A stretch of DNA of 64,000 bases, taken from assembly GCA_910586225.1 (NCBI GenBank), contig CAJUIL010000009.1:50858-114857 (forward strand), written 5' to 3'. This DNA comes from an uncultured Eubacterium sp. (GTDB taxonomy: Bacteria; Bacillota; Clostridia; Lachnospirales; Lachnospiraceae). Below the pieces are notes generated by a model. That model made no database searches and was not told the origin of the DNA. It saw only the letters and a program-made list of their open reading frames with translations. Every line of letters starts with the position of its first letter. The stretch's first letter is position 1. The position numbers and the translations under genes are program-made. Shown one piece after another: positions 8,294 through 16,782 of the stretch.

Positions 8294-8684
8294 CTGTTGT
8301 CACCTGCCCAATAAATTTCATTAGCATCTCATCTCTCAAGGTATATGCTAATAAACTAAACTCTTCTTTCACAACCTTGTTATCTTTGACGAAATATTTC
8401 TTACCGTCAAAATTAATTCCATAATCAGGAATACGAAGTTTTTTATCTCTTCCTAACCTTCCTAATATCTCTAACATAAGCTTTTCCACGCTAATTCGTT
8501 GTTTAACATTATCTCCGAAAGCCTCCAACATAGCATTGGAAATAATGTCATCTTCGTTATCAATTACTATAAGATCAATTTCACCTATCGTATCTAGATT
8601 GTATTCTTCCATTTCATATGTGTTTCCATTCTTTTCATAAATCGACAGGCATTCTTTTTTTATAACCATATAAAAAGTCTGCAC
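8283..8684 (-). CDS. Unrecognised 133-residue protein (cassette gene 3)
   Basis: A small acidic protein, probably mixed alpha/beta, with no signal peptide, membrane helix or known motif. The chosen start is GTG at 8684 behind GGAGA with 8-base spacing. An ATG at 8669 would give a protein five residues shorter. It shares an 11-bp overlap with the next cassette gene and lies 51 bp behind the hydrophobic-protein gene. Tight coupling to the larger downstream protein suggests that the two work as a pair. I can assign no function. Confidence 0.72.
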   Translation of the reverse strand: MQTFYMVIKKECLSIYEKNGNTYEMEEYNLDTIGEIDLIVIDNEDDIISNAMLEAFGDNVKQRISVEKLMLEILGRLGRDKKLRIPDYGINFDGKKYFVKDNKVVKEEFSLLAYTLRDEMLMKFIGQVTTDGL

Positions 8685-8735
8685 CTTTTATTCTCCTATC
8701 TGTATAATTTCATTTCTTGTTGCAGTATTCCTATT

Positions 8736-9347
8736 CTACTTCCTTACTTCCATAACATTTCGATAGGCTTCCTTATCGCTAATTCCCGGATTAGCACTTT
8801 TTTCAACGCTTACAAGCGTATCAACGGCTCCTTGGATTTTAGCGCTGTCTTTCTCCGAACCATCGACATAATTCAAAATACTTGGAATATGCTGTCCATC
8901 TGCCTGCATCAATTTTGCTATCTCTCCCATTTTTGCATCTGTAAAATACGCTGGATTCTGGCCGACAGCCACGCAGAAATCTTCGATCGGAAATCCCTGA
9001 TATTTTTCGATCGTGACTCCGGCTGCTAATTCCATACCCTTCTTAATTTTTTCTTCTTCTGTAGTTAATTTAGACTTTTCAGTATCCAAATCATAATCTT
9101 CTACAGCTTTTACATATTCTGCATAACTATCAAAATCTTCTGGATGATACTCACTTTGGATTGCCTTATCGCCTAAATCTTCAACCTTTGTTTCAGGTTT
9201 AATAAGTCCCAATGCCTTTCCTAAACCTGTTAAGACATTCGCTATTGCCTTTAATCCCTGTACCGCCAAACCTGCTACGGCAAGCGTCTTTGCTACTGTT
9301 GTTGCCGCCGCTGCAATCGCCGCGATCGTTCCTAAAATAATACCCAT
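8736..9347 (-). CDS. Protein with hydrophobic Ala/Gly-rich N-terminus (cassette gene 2)
   Basis: 203 residues. The first 50 are strongly hydrophobic and rich in Ala, Gly, Ile and Leu (GIILGTIAAIAAAATTVAK) with no charged start typical of a signal peptide. They could form two membrane-inserting helices. The remaining 150 residues are charged and helical (EEKIKKGMELAAG, SVEKSANPGISDKEAYRNV). Such a head could insert into membranes, as in pore-forming or structural proteins, but no family is recognised. It starts 15 bp after the ATPase stop behind a GGAGA site, so it is co-expressed with the ATPase and might be its substrate or membrane anchor. Confidence 0.72.
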   Translation of the reverse strand: MGIILGTIAAIAAAATTVAKTLAVAGLAVQGLKAIANVLTGLGKALGLIKPETKVEDLGDKAIQSEYHPEDFDSYAEYVKAVEDYDLDTEKSKLTTEEEKIKKGMELAAGVTIEKYQGFPIEDFCVAVGQNPAYFTDAKMGEIAKLMQADGQHIPSILNYVDGSEKDSAKIQGAVDTLVSVEKSANPGISDKEAYRNVMEVRK

Positions 9348-9362
9348 CGTTAAATTTCTCCT

Positions 9363-12320
9363 TCAAGCTAATTGGATACAACATATTTCTCTATTCTCAA
9401 AAATATCATCATCGCTAAAATCTTCTTTGACAAATATTTGTGAGAAAAACTTCACTAAAGCATTTACTCTTTCTTCCTGACTGCCGCTTCCTGCCATAGC
9501 CTTGCCAGATATATGATCATGCCGCAGTATTAACCGGTACCACACCTGTTCTTCAGTCATATTGTACTGCTCTGAAACATCCCTTACCTTTTTCAGAAGC
9601 TTCTTGTTTTTTGTTGCATCGACACGCATCCTTCTTATTTCTGAGGCAACTTCTGAAAACAACGCAAGCACTCCTGCTACTTCAAGAAATTCGTAACATC
9701 CGCCCAGGCTTCCTTTTTTCTCCAGGAATCTGCTTCTTACAATGTCATTTTCAATCTGTTCCTCGTTTGTGTTGCTAACCTGCTTGATATGGATATGTAT
9801 TGGTTTCTCTGTATGCTCAGAAAATACGATTGCATTACCCACTTCTAAAGCAGACAGATACTCTTTTTGCCTATCATCCATAAGCATTGTGTCTCCAACT
9901 GCTTCCTTATCATCTTTGGCTAATATCTTATGAATAATCTTGGTATTTGTATTTTTCAAAACCTCTGGCGCCAGCTTGTTTGGAATCTGATCAACGATAA
10001 TCAATCCTTCTCCGTATTTTCTCACTTCCGCAAGTAAATCCGTAAATGTCTCAACAGCCGCCTTTTTCGAACCACTGTCGCCATACTCGACCTTAGAAAG
10101 CAATCTATGTGCTTCTTCAATGAGAGTCAGATGCTTATAATTATGGTTCTTTCTATGTTCTTCCTTAATTACAGCCGACAGCCGGCTTAGAACAAATCCC
10201 ATAAATAATGCTTTATCTTCTGGAGACTTCAATTCCTCCATCTCTAAAATGATATTATTATGAGCTATAAATCTAAAGTCCGTAGAATGCTCGCAATTCA
10301 GCATACTTCCTTTTGAACCTACCGTAAGATTCGAAAGCCGACTGACAAGAGAACCTATATAATCCGCTTGCATCTGCGCGCTAAAATGTTTACTTTCCAC
10401 AACCGTACGCATTTCATTCAGCAAATCAGATAAAATTGGAAAGCTGTTTACATCCGGATAAAATGCATCATCTCCATATAACTCATTCTCGTTTGTATCA
10501 ATGTTCCAGCCTTTTTTTTGATATACATTATAAATCGCTTCTTCCAAAATCTGCGGCATTGACGCTTCCATTGGAAATGCCGATGTAAATGTCGCCTTTA
10601 TCATATCCACATGGGCAGAAATAACTTCACCCTTTATCAGCTCAAATGGATTAATTCTAAATGGTGATACCATCTCATTTCCTAAAGTAAATACCATCAA
10701 ATCTTTATCTTTACTTATCAACGTTCTATATTCCGTCTTTGCAGGTTCGATTACCAAAAATGGCATATTAGCTTCTGAAAGAAGCCTATGGCAAGTAGTG
10801 GTCTTTCCACTGCCTGTAACACCCGCAATAAACGTATGCTTTGCCATACTGTTTTTTGAAAGAAAAAACGGAACGTTTTTCAAGTCTCTGCCTTTTTGAA
10901 CCATTACACCAAGATTAATCGCAGATTCTCTTTCTATTGCTTTTTCATTCAAGCCAAATCCTACTCCCACTTTCAGCGTGATTCCGGGAACTTCTTTTTG
11001 CGGCAGCCCCGCAATCAAACTGATTTCACCTGTGGTTAAATAGGAATGCAAGCCGACATACTTCCCATAATAGGGCCTTCCCAATAAAAGTAACGCGTCA
11101 TCAGAAGCCGCCCTCCTGTCAATGTACTGATTTTGAAACGTTCTCAAAATACTTTTATTTCCAGGTTCCTCTAAATCAATACTTTGTGCATAGAGCGGAC
11201 TATAAGATGAATGATCTCCCTGAAACAATGACATAATTCCAACCTTAAGCCTATCCGCATGGGTCGGTTCTTTTGCCATATAATAAATGGAAGACTTGAA
11301 TAAACCTTTGCTGTATCCCGTTTTTAAACGTTCCAGCAAGTCTTCATTTATATATTTCATCAACTCTTCTGCATGTTTATTAGCAATTTCTACTGTTACA
11401 GAATTGGATGAACCTCTATTCATACTAAAGCCCTGATTTTTTCCTTCTTGATGATCTCTGCTTTGGCCCTCTGATTTTTGCTTATCGGTATGGCTTCCTG
11501 AACTCCAGGTTTCACCGTGCTCATCTTTCGATTTCCCTTTTGTTTGACTATATCCCCAGTTTTTACTTTTCGAGTCAGATTGACTGGTTCCAAAAGATAT
11601 CGTCTTACCATCATTCTCAGAATATTGAACTGTCTTCTTTGCATAAATTGATAACCTGTTATAAAGTTCATAGACATCTTCTCTTACTTCAAGAATTTCC
11701 CTCTTGGAAACAGGTTCGCATACAATAACCAGTCTCCATTCCAAACCGAGCATACTATTTACCAGTCTGTCTATTCCCTGGAAATCATACTCTTCTCCGT
11801 TCTCCTTTTTATTGACAGACGGAATCCCAATGACCACTCCGGCATTCTTATATGTTTGCAGCCCTGAGCCTGCAAGCTTATCCAATTCTGATGCATTCAT
11901 TTTCTCAATAATGCTTCCATTAAAATTACCCTCGAAAACATTTGCTACGATCTCGCCATAGTTTACCGCAGACAGCTTTTTACCAAGAATTGGTTGATTT
12001 TCATTCTGATTCTGAACCACGCCAACATATAATTCTACTCCTTCTTTGGTTCCCATTAAAACATATACGAAATTAAAAGCCTGATTATTCATTGACAGCA
12101 AAACGTTTTCAAATGCTTCTCTTCTTGGATAATCTTCATCAAAGGCAAGCTGCTTTACCTTATAAAAGCACATTTCATTATTCCTTAGTTCCCCTTTCGC
12201 CGGAAAATCAAGCGCAGCAACCGACTTTATCACCATATTGGCATCTGCTGTCTGGATATTGCCGAACAAATCCAATATTTCATTAGACTGCGCCAGCTGC
12301 ACTGCATTCATTTCACTCAT
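9363..12320 (-). CDS. HerA/VirB4-like P-loop ATPase (cassette gene 1)
   Basis: The start is ATG 12320: GGGAGGT lies 6 bases before it, and the TTG just upstream is too close. The protein has 985 residues. Walker A GVTGSGKTTT is at about 500-509 and Walker B LTLIEEAH near 732. IVDQIP after it acts as the sensor strand. This order is typical of the HerA/FtsK class (DUF87), hexameric motors that move DNA or protein. The N-terminal 230 residues recall VirB4-type N-domains. Residues 240-310 are a Ser/Gly/Lys/Gln-rich low-complexity insert. A helical tail follows the ATPase. No nuclease, NurA or SIR2 partner is nearby, unlike known HerA defence pairs. It is first in a four-gene AT-rich cassette. 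Confidence 0.82.
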   Translation of the reverse strand: MSEMNAVQLAQSNEILDLFGNIQTADANMVIKSVAALDFPAKGELRNNEMCFYKVKQLAFDEDYPRREAFENVLLSMNNQAFNFVYVLMGTKEGVELYVGVVQNQNENQPILGKKLSAVNYGEIVANVFEGNFNGSIIEKMNASELDKLAGSGLQTYKNAGVVIGIPSVNKKENGEEYDFQGIDRLVNSMLGLEWRLVIVCEPVSKREILEVREDVYELYNRLSIYAKKTVQYSENDGKTISFGTSQSDSKSKNWGYSQTKGKSKDEHGETWSSGSHTDKQKSEGQSRDHQEGKNQGFSMNRGSSNSVTVEIANKHAEELMKYINEDLLERLKTGYSKGLFKSSIYYMAKEPTHADRLKVGIMSLFQGDHSSYSPLYAQSIDLEEPGNKSILRTFQNQYIDRRAASDDALLLLGRPYYGKYVGLHSYLTTGEISLIAGLPQKEVPGITLKVGVGFGLNEKAIERESAINLGVMVQKGRDLKNVPFFLSKNSMAKHTFIAGVTGSGKTTTCHRLLSEANMPFLVIEPAKTEYRTLISKDKDLMVFTLGNEMVSPFRINPFELIKGEVISAHVDMIKATFTSAFPMEASMPQILEEAIYNVYQKKGWNIDTNENELYGDDAFYPDVNSFPILSDLLNEMRTVVESKHFSAQMQADYIGSLVSRLSNLTVGSKGSMLNCEHSTDFRFIAHNNIILEMEELKSPEDKALFMGFVLSRLSAVIKEEHRKNHNYKHLTLIEEAHRLLSKVEYGDSGSKKAAVETFTDLLAEVRKYGEGLIIVDQIPNKLAPEVLKNTNTKIIHKILAKDDKEAVGDTMLMDDRQKEYLSALEVGNAIVFSEHTEKPIHIHIKQVSNTNEEQIENDIVRSRFLEKKGSLGGCYEFLEVAGVLALFSEVASEIRRMRVDATKNKKLLKKVRDVSEQYNMTEEQVWYRLILRHDHISGKAMAGSGSQEERVNALVKFFSQIFVKEDFSDDDIFENREICCIQLA

Positions 12321-12544
12321 CAAGTTACCTCCCAGTCCTTTGCTATGGACAGTTCTCTACCTGTCATGCAATATGAAATCTTTTCTCCTCTCTATATTCT
12401 GTTATACTTATTATACATTATTTCTATGACATCATCTGTCACTCTTAATATATTTTCCTGATTTTGTTCTTTATAAAATGTCAGATTTTAGATTTACCTC
12501 CCACAATGTCTAAAGTCTACCTTTCCAATCATTTTCAACCCACA
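12321..12544. other. Upstream region of the HerA cassette
   Basis: About 220 AT-rich bases. On the minus strand a TATAAT lies at 12410-12415, about 90 bp before the ATPase start, but no good -35 is found at 16-18 bases; a GTGACA lies 21 bases away. The cassette must be transcribed separately from the upstream operon, because a terminator stands at 12545-12597. Confidence 0.4.
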
Positions 12545-12597
12545 CAAAAACAGCAAGTGCCTTTGTGTACTTCTAATACCACAAAAACCCTTGCTGT
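12545..12597 (-). terminator. Terminator of the teichoic-acid-type operon
   Basis: On the minus strand ACAGCAAG pairs with CTTGCTGT (12590-12597 with 12550-12557), with an inner TTTGTG/CACAAA stem and a following TTTTTGTG. It begins 18 bp after the stop of the last operon gene. Confidence 0.65.
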
Positions 12598-12614
12598 CCC
12601 TCATTCCTTTCCCC

Positions 12615-13769
12615 CTACGACAACTCATCCCCAAACACCATCCGCAGAATCCTCTCCGTCGCGTGTCCGTCGCAGGCTGACATAAAGCGTTCCCGAAACG
12701 CCCGCACCCGTGCGCGGTCAAAGCGATCGTCTACATCCTGGATATAAGCGATCATCTCTTCATTCGTCCGCATAACCGGCCCTGGCGCCAGGTCGTCATA
12801 TTTATAATAAAATCCCCGCCAGTCAAAATACTCCTCCAGGTCATACGCATAAAACAGCATCGGCCTTTCGAACAGCGAATATTCAAAGATCAGTGACGAA
12901 TAATCCGATATACAAAGATCACTGACACAGAGCAGCTCGTCGATCTGCAGCTTCTTTGTCACATCCTTTGCAAAATCCGCACAATCCTCTGGAATAACCG
13001 GAGGCTTGCTGACAAACGGATGGTGCTTTACGACCAGCACATAGTCCGCGCCAAGCGCTTGCTTGAATTTGCGCACATCCAGGCAATCCGGTGATTCAGC
13101 GTCAGATGCGTTTCCGCGGAACGTCGGCGCATAAAGAATGACCTTCTTTCCTTGTGCAAATGGTACGCACTCATAAAAATGGGCCCGCGCACGGTCTGTA
13201 AATTTTTTCCGGAAAAATACGTCTGTGCGGCTGACACCTGTCGCCCGCAGACATTCCGGATGCTCCTGCAGCAGCATCGCTTCTTGATAAGCCCAGGCAA
13301 TTTCCGGGCTGCTTAACGTTACATACGTTGTATTTGCATAATAGGGATATTTTCTTAGTTCCTGCCCGGATTCTCCGTATTTCAAAGAAGCCGTGCTAAA
13401 GCCGAATTTTTTAAAAGCGCCGCAGGCGTGCCAGGTCTGTGTCAGCACAGTCTCCGGACGCATCGGGATACTGCCGATCACGTTGCAGCCTTCGTTTAAA
13501 AATACATATCCCGCATCCGCCATATCCTTTAACATAGCGCTGCAGCGCCGTAAGTAATCCAGCCTTCCGGTAAAACCGCTGCGCAGGTAATGCATATGGA
13601 TACGGAACTTTCCTGATTTTTTTAATTCATGATGTAATAATTTAAAATTATCAGTAAGCGCCGGCTCGCGTACCTCCACAAACAGTACCTTATCCTTTTG
13701 CACCGGCTTTCTTGCGTGCAGGCAGTAAATACTGCGAAATAAAATTCGAAATATCATAAATTTAAGCAT
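12615..13769 (-). CDS. CDP-polyol phosphotransferase (TagF/TarL-like)
   Basis: A 384-residue member of the CDP-glycerol glycerophosphotransferase family. Family marks are QTWHACGAFKKFGF near residue 130, APTFRGN near 210, KHHPFV near 245, ISDYSSLIFEYSL near 285 and RPMLFY just after. It transfers glycerol- or ribitol-phosphate from a CDP donor to a growing teichoic-acid-like chain at the inner membrane face. It has only the catalytic domain and a short amphipathic start. It lies one base beyond the stop of the TarJ-like gene, which favours ribitol phosphate as the unit. Primer versus polymerase activity cannot be told from sequence. Confidence 0.88.
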   Translation of the reverse strand: MLKFMIFRILFRSIYCLHARKPVQKDKVLFVEVREPALTDNFKLLHHELKKSGKFRIHMHYLRSGFTGRLDYLRRCSAMLKDMADAGYVFLNEGCNVIGSIPMRPETVLTQTWHACGAFKKFGFSTASLKYGESGQELRKYPYYANTTYVTLSSPEIAWAYQEAMLLQEHPECLRATGVSRTDVFFRKKFTDRARAHFYECVPFAQGKKVILYAPTFRGNASDAESPDCLDVRKFKQALGADYVLVVKHHPFVSKPPVIPEDCADFAKDVTKKLQIDELLCVSDLCISDYSSLIFEYSLFERPMLFYAYDLEEYFDWRGFYYKYDDLAPGPVMRTNEEMIAYIQDVDDRFDRARVRAFRERFMSACDGHATERILRMVFGDELS

Positions 13770-13770
13770 T

Positions 13771-14796
13771 TTATTCCTCCCAGACCAGTATCGTTTTTCC
13801 CATCAGCTTATGGATATCGGCTTCAAACGCGTTGCGGATATCCCGGATATCCCGGACAACAAACTCCTCGCCCACAATATTTTCCAGATAGGAAACAAGC
13901 TCCGGATGCTCCTGATACAGCCTCATCAGCCCTTTAAAATCCGCCCGCCCGCTGCGGCTGCTTCCGATCAGGCGAAGTCCCTTTTCCAGGATCATACGTG
14001 TATCCAAGGGTACTGGCTCTTCCGAAACACCAAGCAGTCCAATGGTCCCCTCCGGCCGGATACGTGCGATCATTTGGTTGATCGCCGACTGCGCCCCGGC
14101 GCCGCCGACACATTCCAGTGCGTGGTCAAAAGTAAAATCTTCACTTAACTCTGTTGTCAGCAACACCTCGTCCGCAAACGTAAAGTAACTCAGCTTTTCC
14201 TCATGCACGCCGACGACAGACAGCTTCATCTGCGGGCAGAGAAAATGAAGCAGCAGAGCGGAAATATAACCTAGATTTCCATCTCCCCATACGACCGCCT
14301 CATTCCTGCGCGCGTGGGCTGTACAAAGCCAGCGCTGGATCGCATGATAACTAACGCTGACCAGCTCGGTAAACGCCGCCACAGACGGACGTACAAAATC
14401 CGGCAGACGTATCACACGGTCTGCAGTCGTTTGGACATATTCCTGCAAAAATCCGTCTGTTCCGCTGGCGCAAAAACCGGAGCTGCGCAGATAGTTTTCA
14501 GCAATGACTGCATCCTGCTCTACTGGAAGGTTCGGGATCAAAACTACCCGTTCCCCTGTTTTGAAACTGCCGGACGGGTCGTAGACAATGCTGCCGATCC
14601 CTTCATGGATCAGCGCCATTGGAAGCTTGACACGCAAAATCTCCTCTGGACGCGCGCCCTGGTAATACCTCTGGTCCGCGTTGCAGATAGACAGATGCGT
14701 CGGCCGCACAAGAAGATGGCCGCCGTCCAGCTCCATTTCCTTGAAAACCGCTTCAAACTGGCGCGGACGTTTTAATTGATATACTGTATTTAACAT
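13771..14796 (-). CDS. tarJ: Ribitol-5-phosphate dehydrogenase (TarJ-like)
   Basis: A 341-residue medium-chain dehydrogenase. The first half carries HLSICNADQRYYQG and PMALIHEGIG, close to TarJ/Bcs1-type ribulose-5-phosphate reductases, which make D-ribitol 5-phosphate with NADPH. Cys and Glu/His positions fit the zinc site. The Rossmann part is atypical: VVWGDGNLGYISALL replaces the usual GxGxxG. It stands next to a TarI-like cytidylyltransferase, and TarI and TarJ together make CDP-ribitol, so the pairing supports the call strongly. Confidence 0.85.
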   Translation of the reverse strand: MLNTVYQLKRPRQFEAVFKEMELDGGHLLVRPTHLSICNADQRYYQGARPEEILRVKLPMALIHEGIGSIVYDPSGSFKTGERVVLIPNLPVEQDAVIAENYLRSSGFCASGTDGFLQEYVQTTADRVIRLPDFVRPSVAAFTELVSVSYHAIQRWLCTAHARRNEAVVWGDGNLGYISALLLHFLCPQMKLSVVGVHEEKLSYFTFADEVLLTTELSEDFTFDHALECVGGAGAQSAINQMIARIRPEGTIGLLGVSEEPVPLDTRMILEKGLRLIGSSRSGRADFKGLMRLYQEHPELVSYLENIVGEEFVVRDIRDIRNAFEADIHKLMGKTILVWEE

Positions 14797-14847
14797 ATTT
14801 ACGACTTCCTATTCCGCTGCAAATTGACCGAAACACAGATCCCTGCC

Positions 14848-15561
14848 TTAACAGATCAGAGCCTCCGCCACCTTTAGATCATATGGATACGTAATCTTGA
14901 TATTCGAAACCTCTCCCTGCACAAGCCGCACATCCTCGCCCTTTATGACAAAAATCTTGCAGGCATCGGTTAAAATTTCTTTTTCCTGTGCAGTCAGCGA
15001 TTCGTATACCCGCTTTAATTTCCTTGCCCGGAAGGACTGCGGCGTCTGACCTTGGTACATGATCGAACGATCGGGAATATCTGAGATGCTTTCATGCGAA
15101 ACGCTCTGCACGATCGTATCGGTTGCCGGGATCACTGTGTCACAGGCGCCGAACTGCTTTGCTGCCTCAATATTTTCCTCTAAGATCCGGTGCGTCACAA
15201 ACGGGCGTACCGAATCATGCGTCACGATCACCGTTTCATCATCTAACAGCTCCTGCTGCTCTAAATATCGGATCGCATTCATGATCGTTTCATTTCGTGT
15301 TTCCCCGCCTTCCAGTACGACAATACGCTCCTTCTGCGGTATATATTTTCGGATCAGATCTTGTGTATACCGTATCCATGGCTTTGGAGACAACACCAGC
15401 ACCTTGTCAAATCCAGGATGCACCGCAAACTTTTCCAATACAAGGATCAAGATTGGCTTGCCCGCCACCTCCATAAACTGTTTCGGCTTTTCCACATTTC
15501 CCATCCGCGCCCCTACACCTCCGGCAAGGACGACTCCGTACACATTTTTTCTCTCTTCCAT
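14848..15561 (-). CDS. tarI: Ribitol-5-phosphate cytidylyltransferase (TarI-like)
   Basis: A 237-residue IspD/TarI-family nucleotidyltransferase. The CTP-binding loop is LAGGVGARMGNVEKPKQF at the N-terminus. THDSVRPFVT near residue 105 and MYQGQTPQSF near 165 complete the active site. IspD enzymes share the fold, but the tarJ neighbour and operon content make CDP-ribitol synthesis the better call. It acts in the cytoplasm and feeds the phosphotransferases of this operon. A second family member is encoded at 24963-25742. Confidence 0.85.
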   Translation of the reverse strand: MEERKNVYGVVLAGGVGARMGNVEKPKQFMEVAGKPILILVLEKFAVHPGFDKVLVLSPKPWIRYTQDLIRKYIPQKERIVVLEGGETRNETIMNAIRYLEQQELLDDETVIVTHDSVRPFVTHRILEENIEAAKQFGACDTVIPATDTIVQSVSHESISDIPDRSIMYQGQTPQSFRARKLKRVYESLTAQEKEILTDACKIFVIKGEDVRLVQGEVSNIKITYPYDLKVAEALIC

Positions 15562-15621
15562 CTTCCACTCACCCTAACTGCTTTTTCTGTGTTCCTCTGA
15601 TGGCTCCTCCTGACAGCTTTC

Positions 15622-16773
15622 CTATGCACCCATCCGGTCAGCCATTCGTTTCGTCACAGATCCGTCGCAGCCCGACATATATGCTTTATAAAACGCCTCC
15701 ACCTGTTTCTTTTCCTTGCTGCCGCCCTGCAGCGTACGCACTACTTCGCCTGCAAGCTGCTCCTGTTTCGTAACGATCGTACCCGGAAGGCTGTGATAAT
15801 CCAGATAAAACCCGCGTTCCACGCCATATTCCTCCATATCCGGCGCATAAAACAGCATCGGCCGGCGGTAAATACTATATTCAAAAATAATAGAAGAATA
15901 ATCTGTGATCAGCAGATCCGTCACTGGAAGCAGCTGGTCTGTCGTCAGAATGCTATTGTCATAATCGTATTTTTTAGACAAATGCGGGTGTACCTTGATC
16001 AATACAAAAATATCGTCTGGCAGCGCCTTTTGCATTTCCACGATATCCTCATACTGGTCCAGCCTCGGATCAGACGCATAGCCGCGAAACGTCGGCGCCC
16101 AGAGTACTACTTTTTTTCCGCGCGCCTGAGGATGCGTCTGCAAAAACAGCTCTTTACACGAATGGTTATACGCCTTTTTGAAATATTTATCCGTACGGCA
16201 GACACCGAATGGCTGAAATACCTTTTTCGGCAGGCGCATCGCACTTTGAAAATGCGGCGCGCATCCCGGCGCGCTTACCGTTACCAAGTCGTAATTTCGA
16301 AAAACATTTCCCTTGTAAACAGCCGGGATATCGCCTTCGGTATCATAGCCGAATTTTTTAAACGCGCCGCACCCATGCCAAAGCTGAATAAGCGTCGTTT
16401 CGCTGCGTTTTTTACATGAGGCTGCAGGAAGGAAATTGTCACAAATTACGACATATTCCGCACGTGCGTAATACTTCATAAAATAAAGCATCCGCCTAAG
16501 CAGGCGTAAAAATGAGATCTGCTGGTAATCATCGTAAATCTCAACTACCTTTTTCGTACCGCGCCGCTTTACCTCCCGCACGAGCGGCGCCATACTGGAC
16601 GGTACTTTGGCATTATGCGCGTCTGCAAATAGGACCAAGCCCTTTTCGATCTGCTTTGTACAAAACAGCCGATATGCTGCCGGAAGCAGGAGGTTTTGTA
16701 CTGCCATTTTCAAATACTGGCGGATCAGCATTTTTAAATCTGTTTTTAACTTCATTGACTTATCCTTTTTCAT
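15622..16773 (-). CDS. CDP-polyol phosphotransferase (TagF/TarL-like)
   Basis: A 383-residue paralogue of the enzyme at 12615-13769 with the same marks: IQLWHGCGAFKKFGYDTEG, APTFRGYASD, KVHPHLSKK, ITDYSSIIFEYSIYRRPML and a C-terminal GCDGSVTKRM. An N-terminal amphipathic stretch rich in Leu and Ala probably binds the membrane. Three such enzymes in one operon suggest separate priming and polymerising steps, as in the TarF/TarK/TarL scheme of ribitol teichoic acids. The start at 16773 follows AGGAAAAGG. The gap of about 60 bases to tarI contains nothing notable. Confidence 0.87.
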   Translation of the reverse strand: MKKDKSMKLKTDLKMLIRQYLKMAVQNLLLPAAYRLFCTKQIEKGLVLFADAHNAKVPSSMAPLVREVKRRGTKKVVEIYDDYQQISFLRLLRRMLYFMKYYARAEYVVICDNFLPAASCKKRSETTLIQLWHGCGAFKKFGYDTEGDIPAVYKGNVFRNYDLVTVSAPGCAPHFQSAMRLPKKVFQPFGVCRTDKYFKKAYNHSCKELFLQTHPQARGKKVVLWAPTFRGYASDPRLDQYEDIVEMQKALPDDIFVLIKVHPHLSKKYDYDNSILTTDQLLPVTDLLITDYSSIIFEYSIYRRPMLFYAPDMEEYGVERGFYLDYHSLPGTIVTKQEQLAGEVVRTLQGGSKEKKQVEAFYKAYMSGCDGSVTKRMADRMGA

Positions 16774-16782
16774 TCCTTTTCC

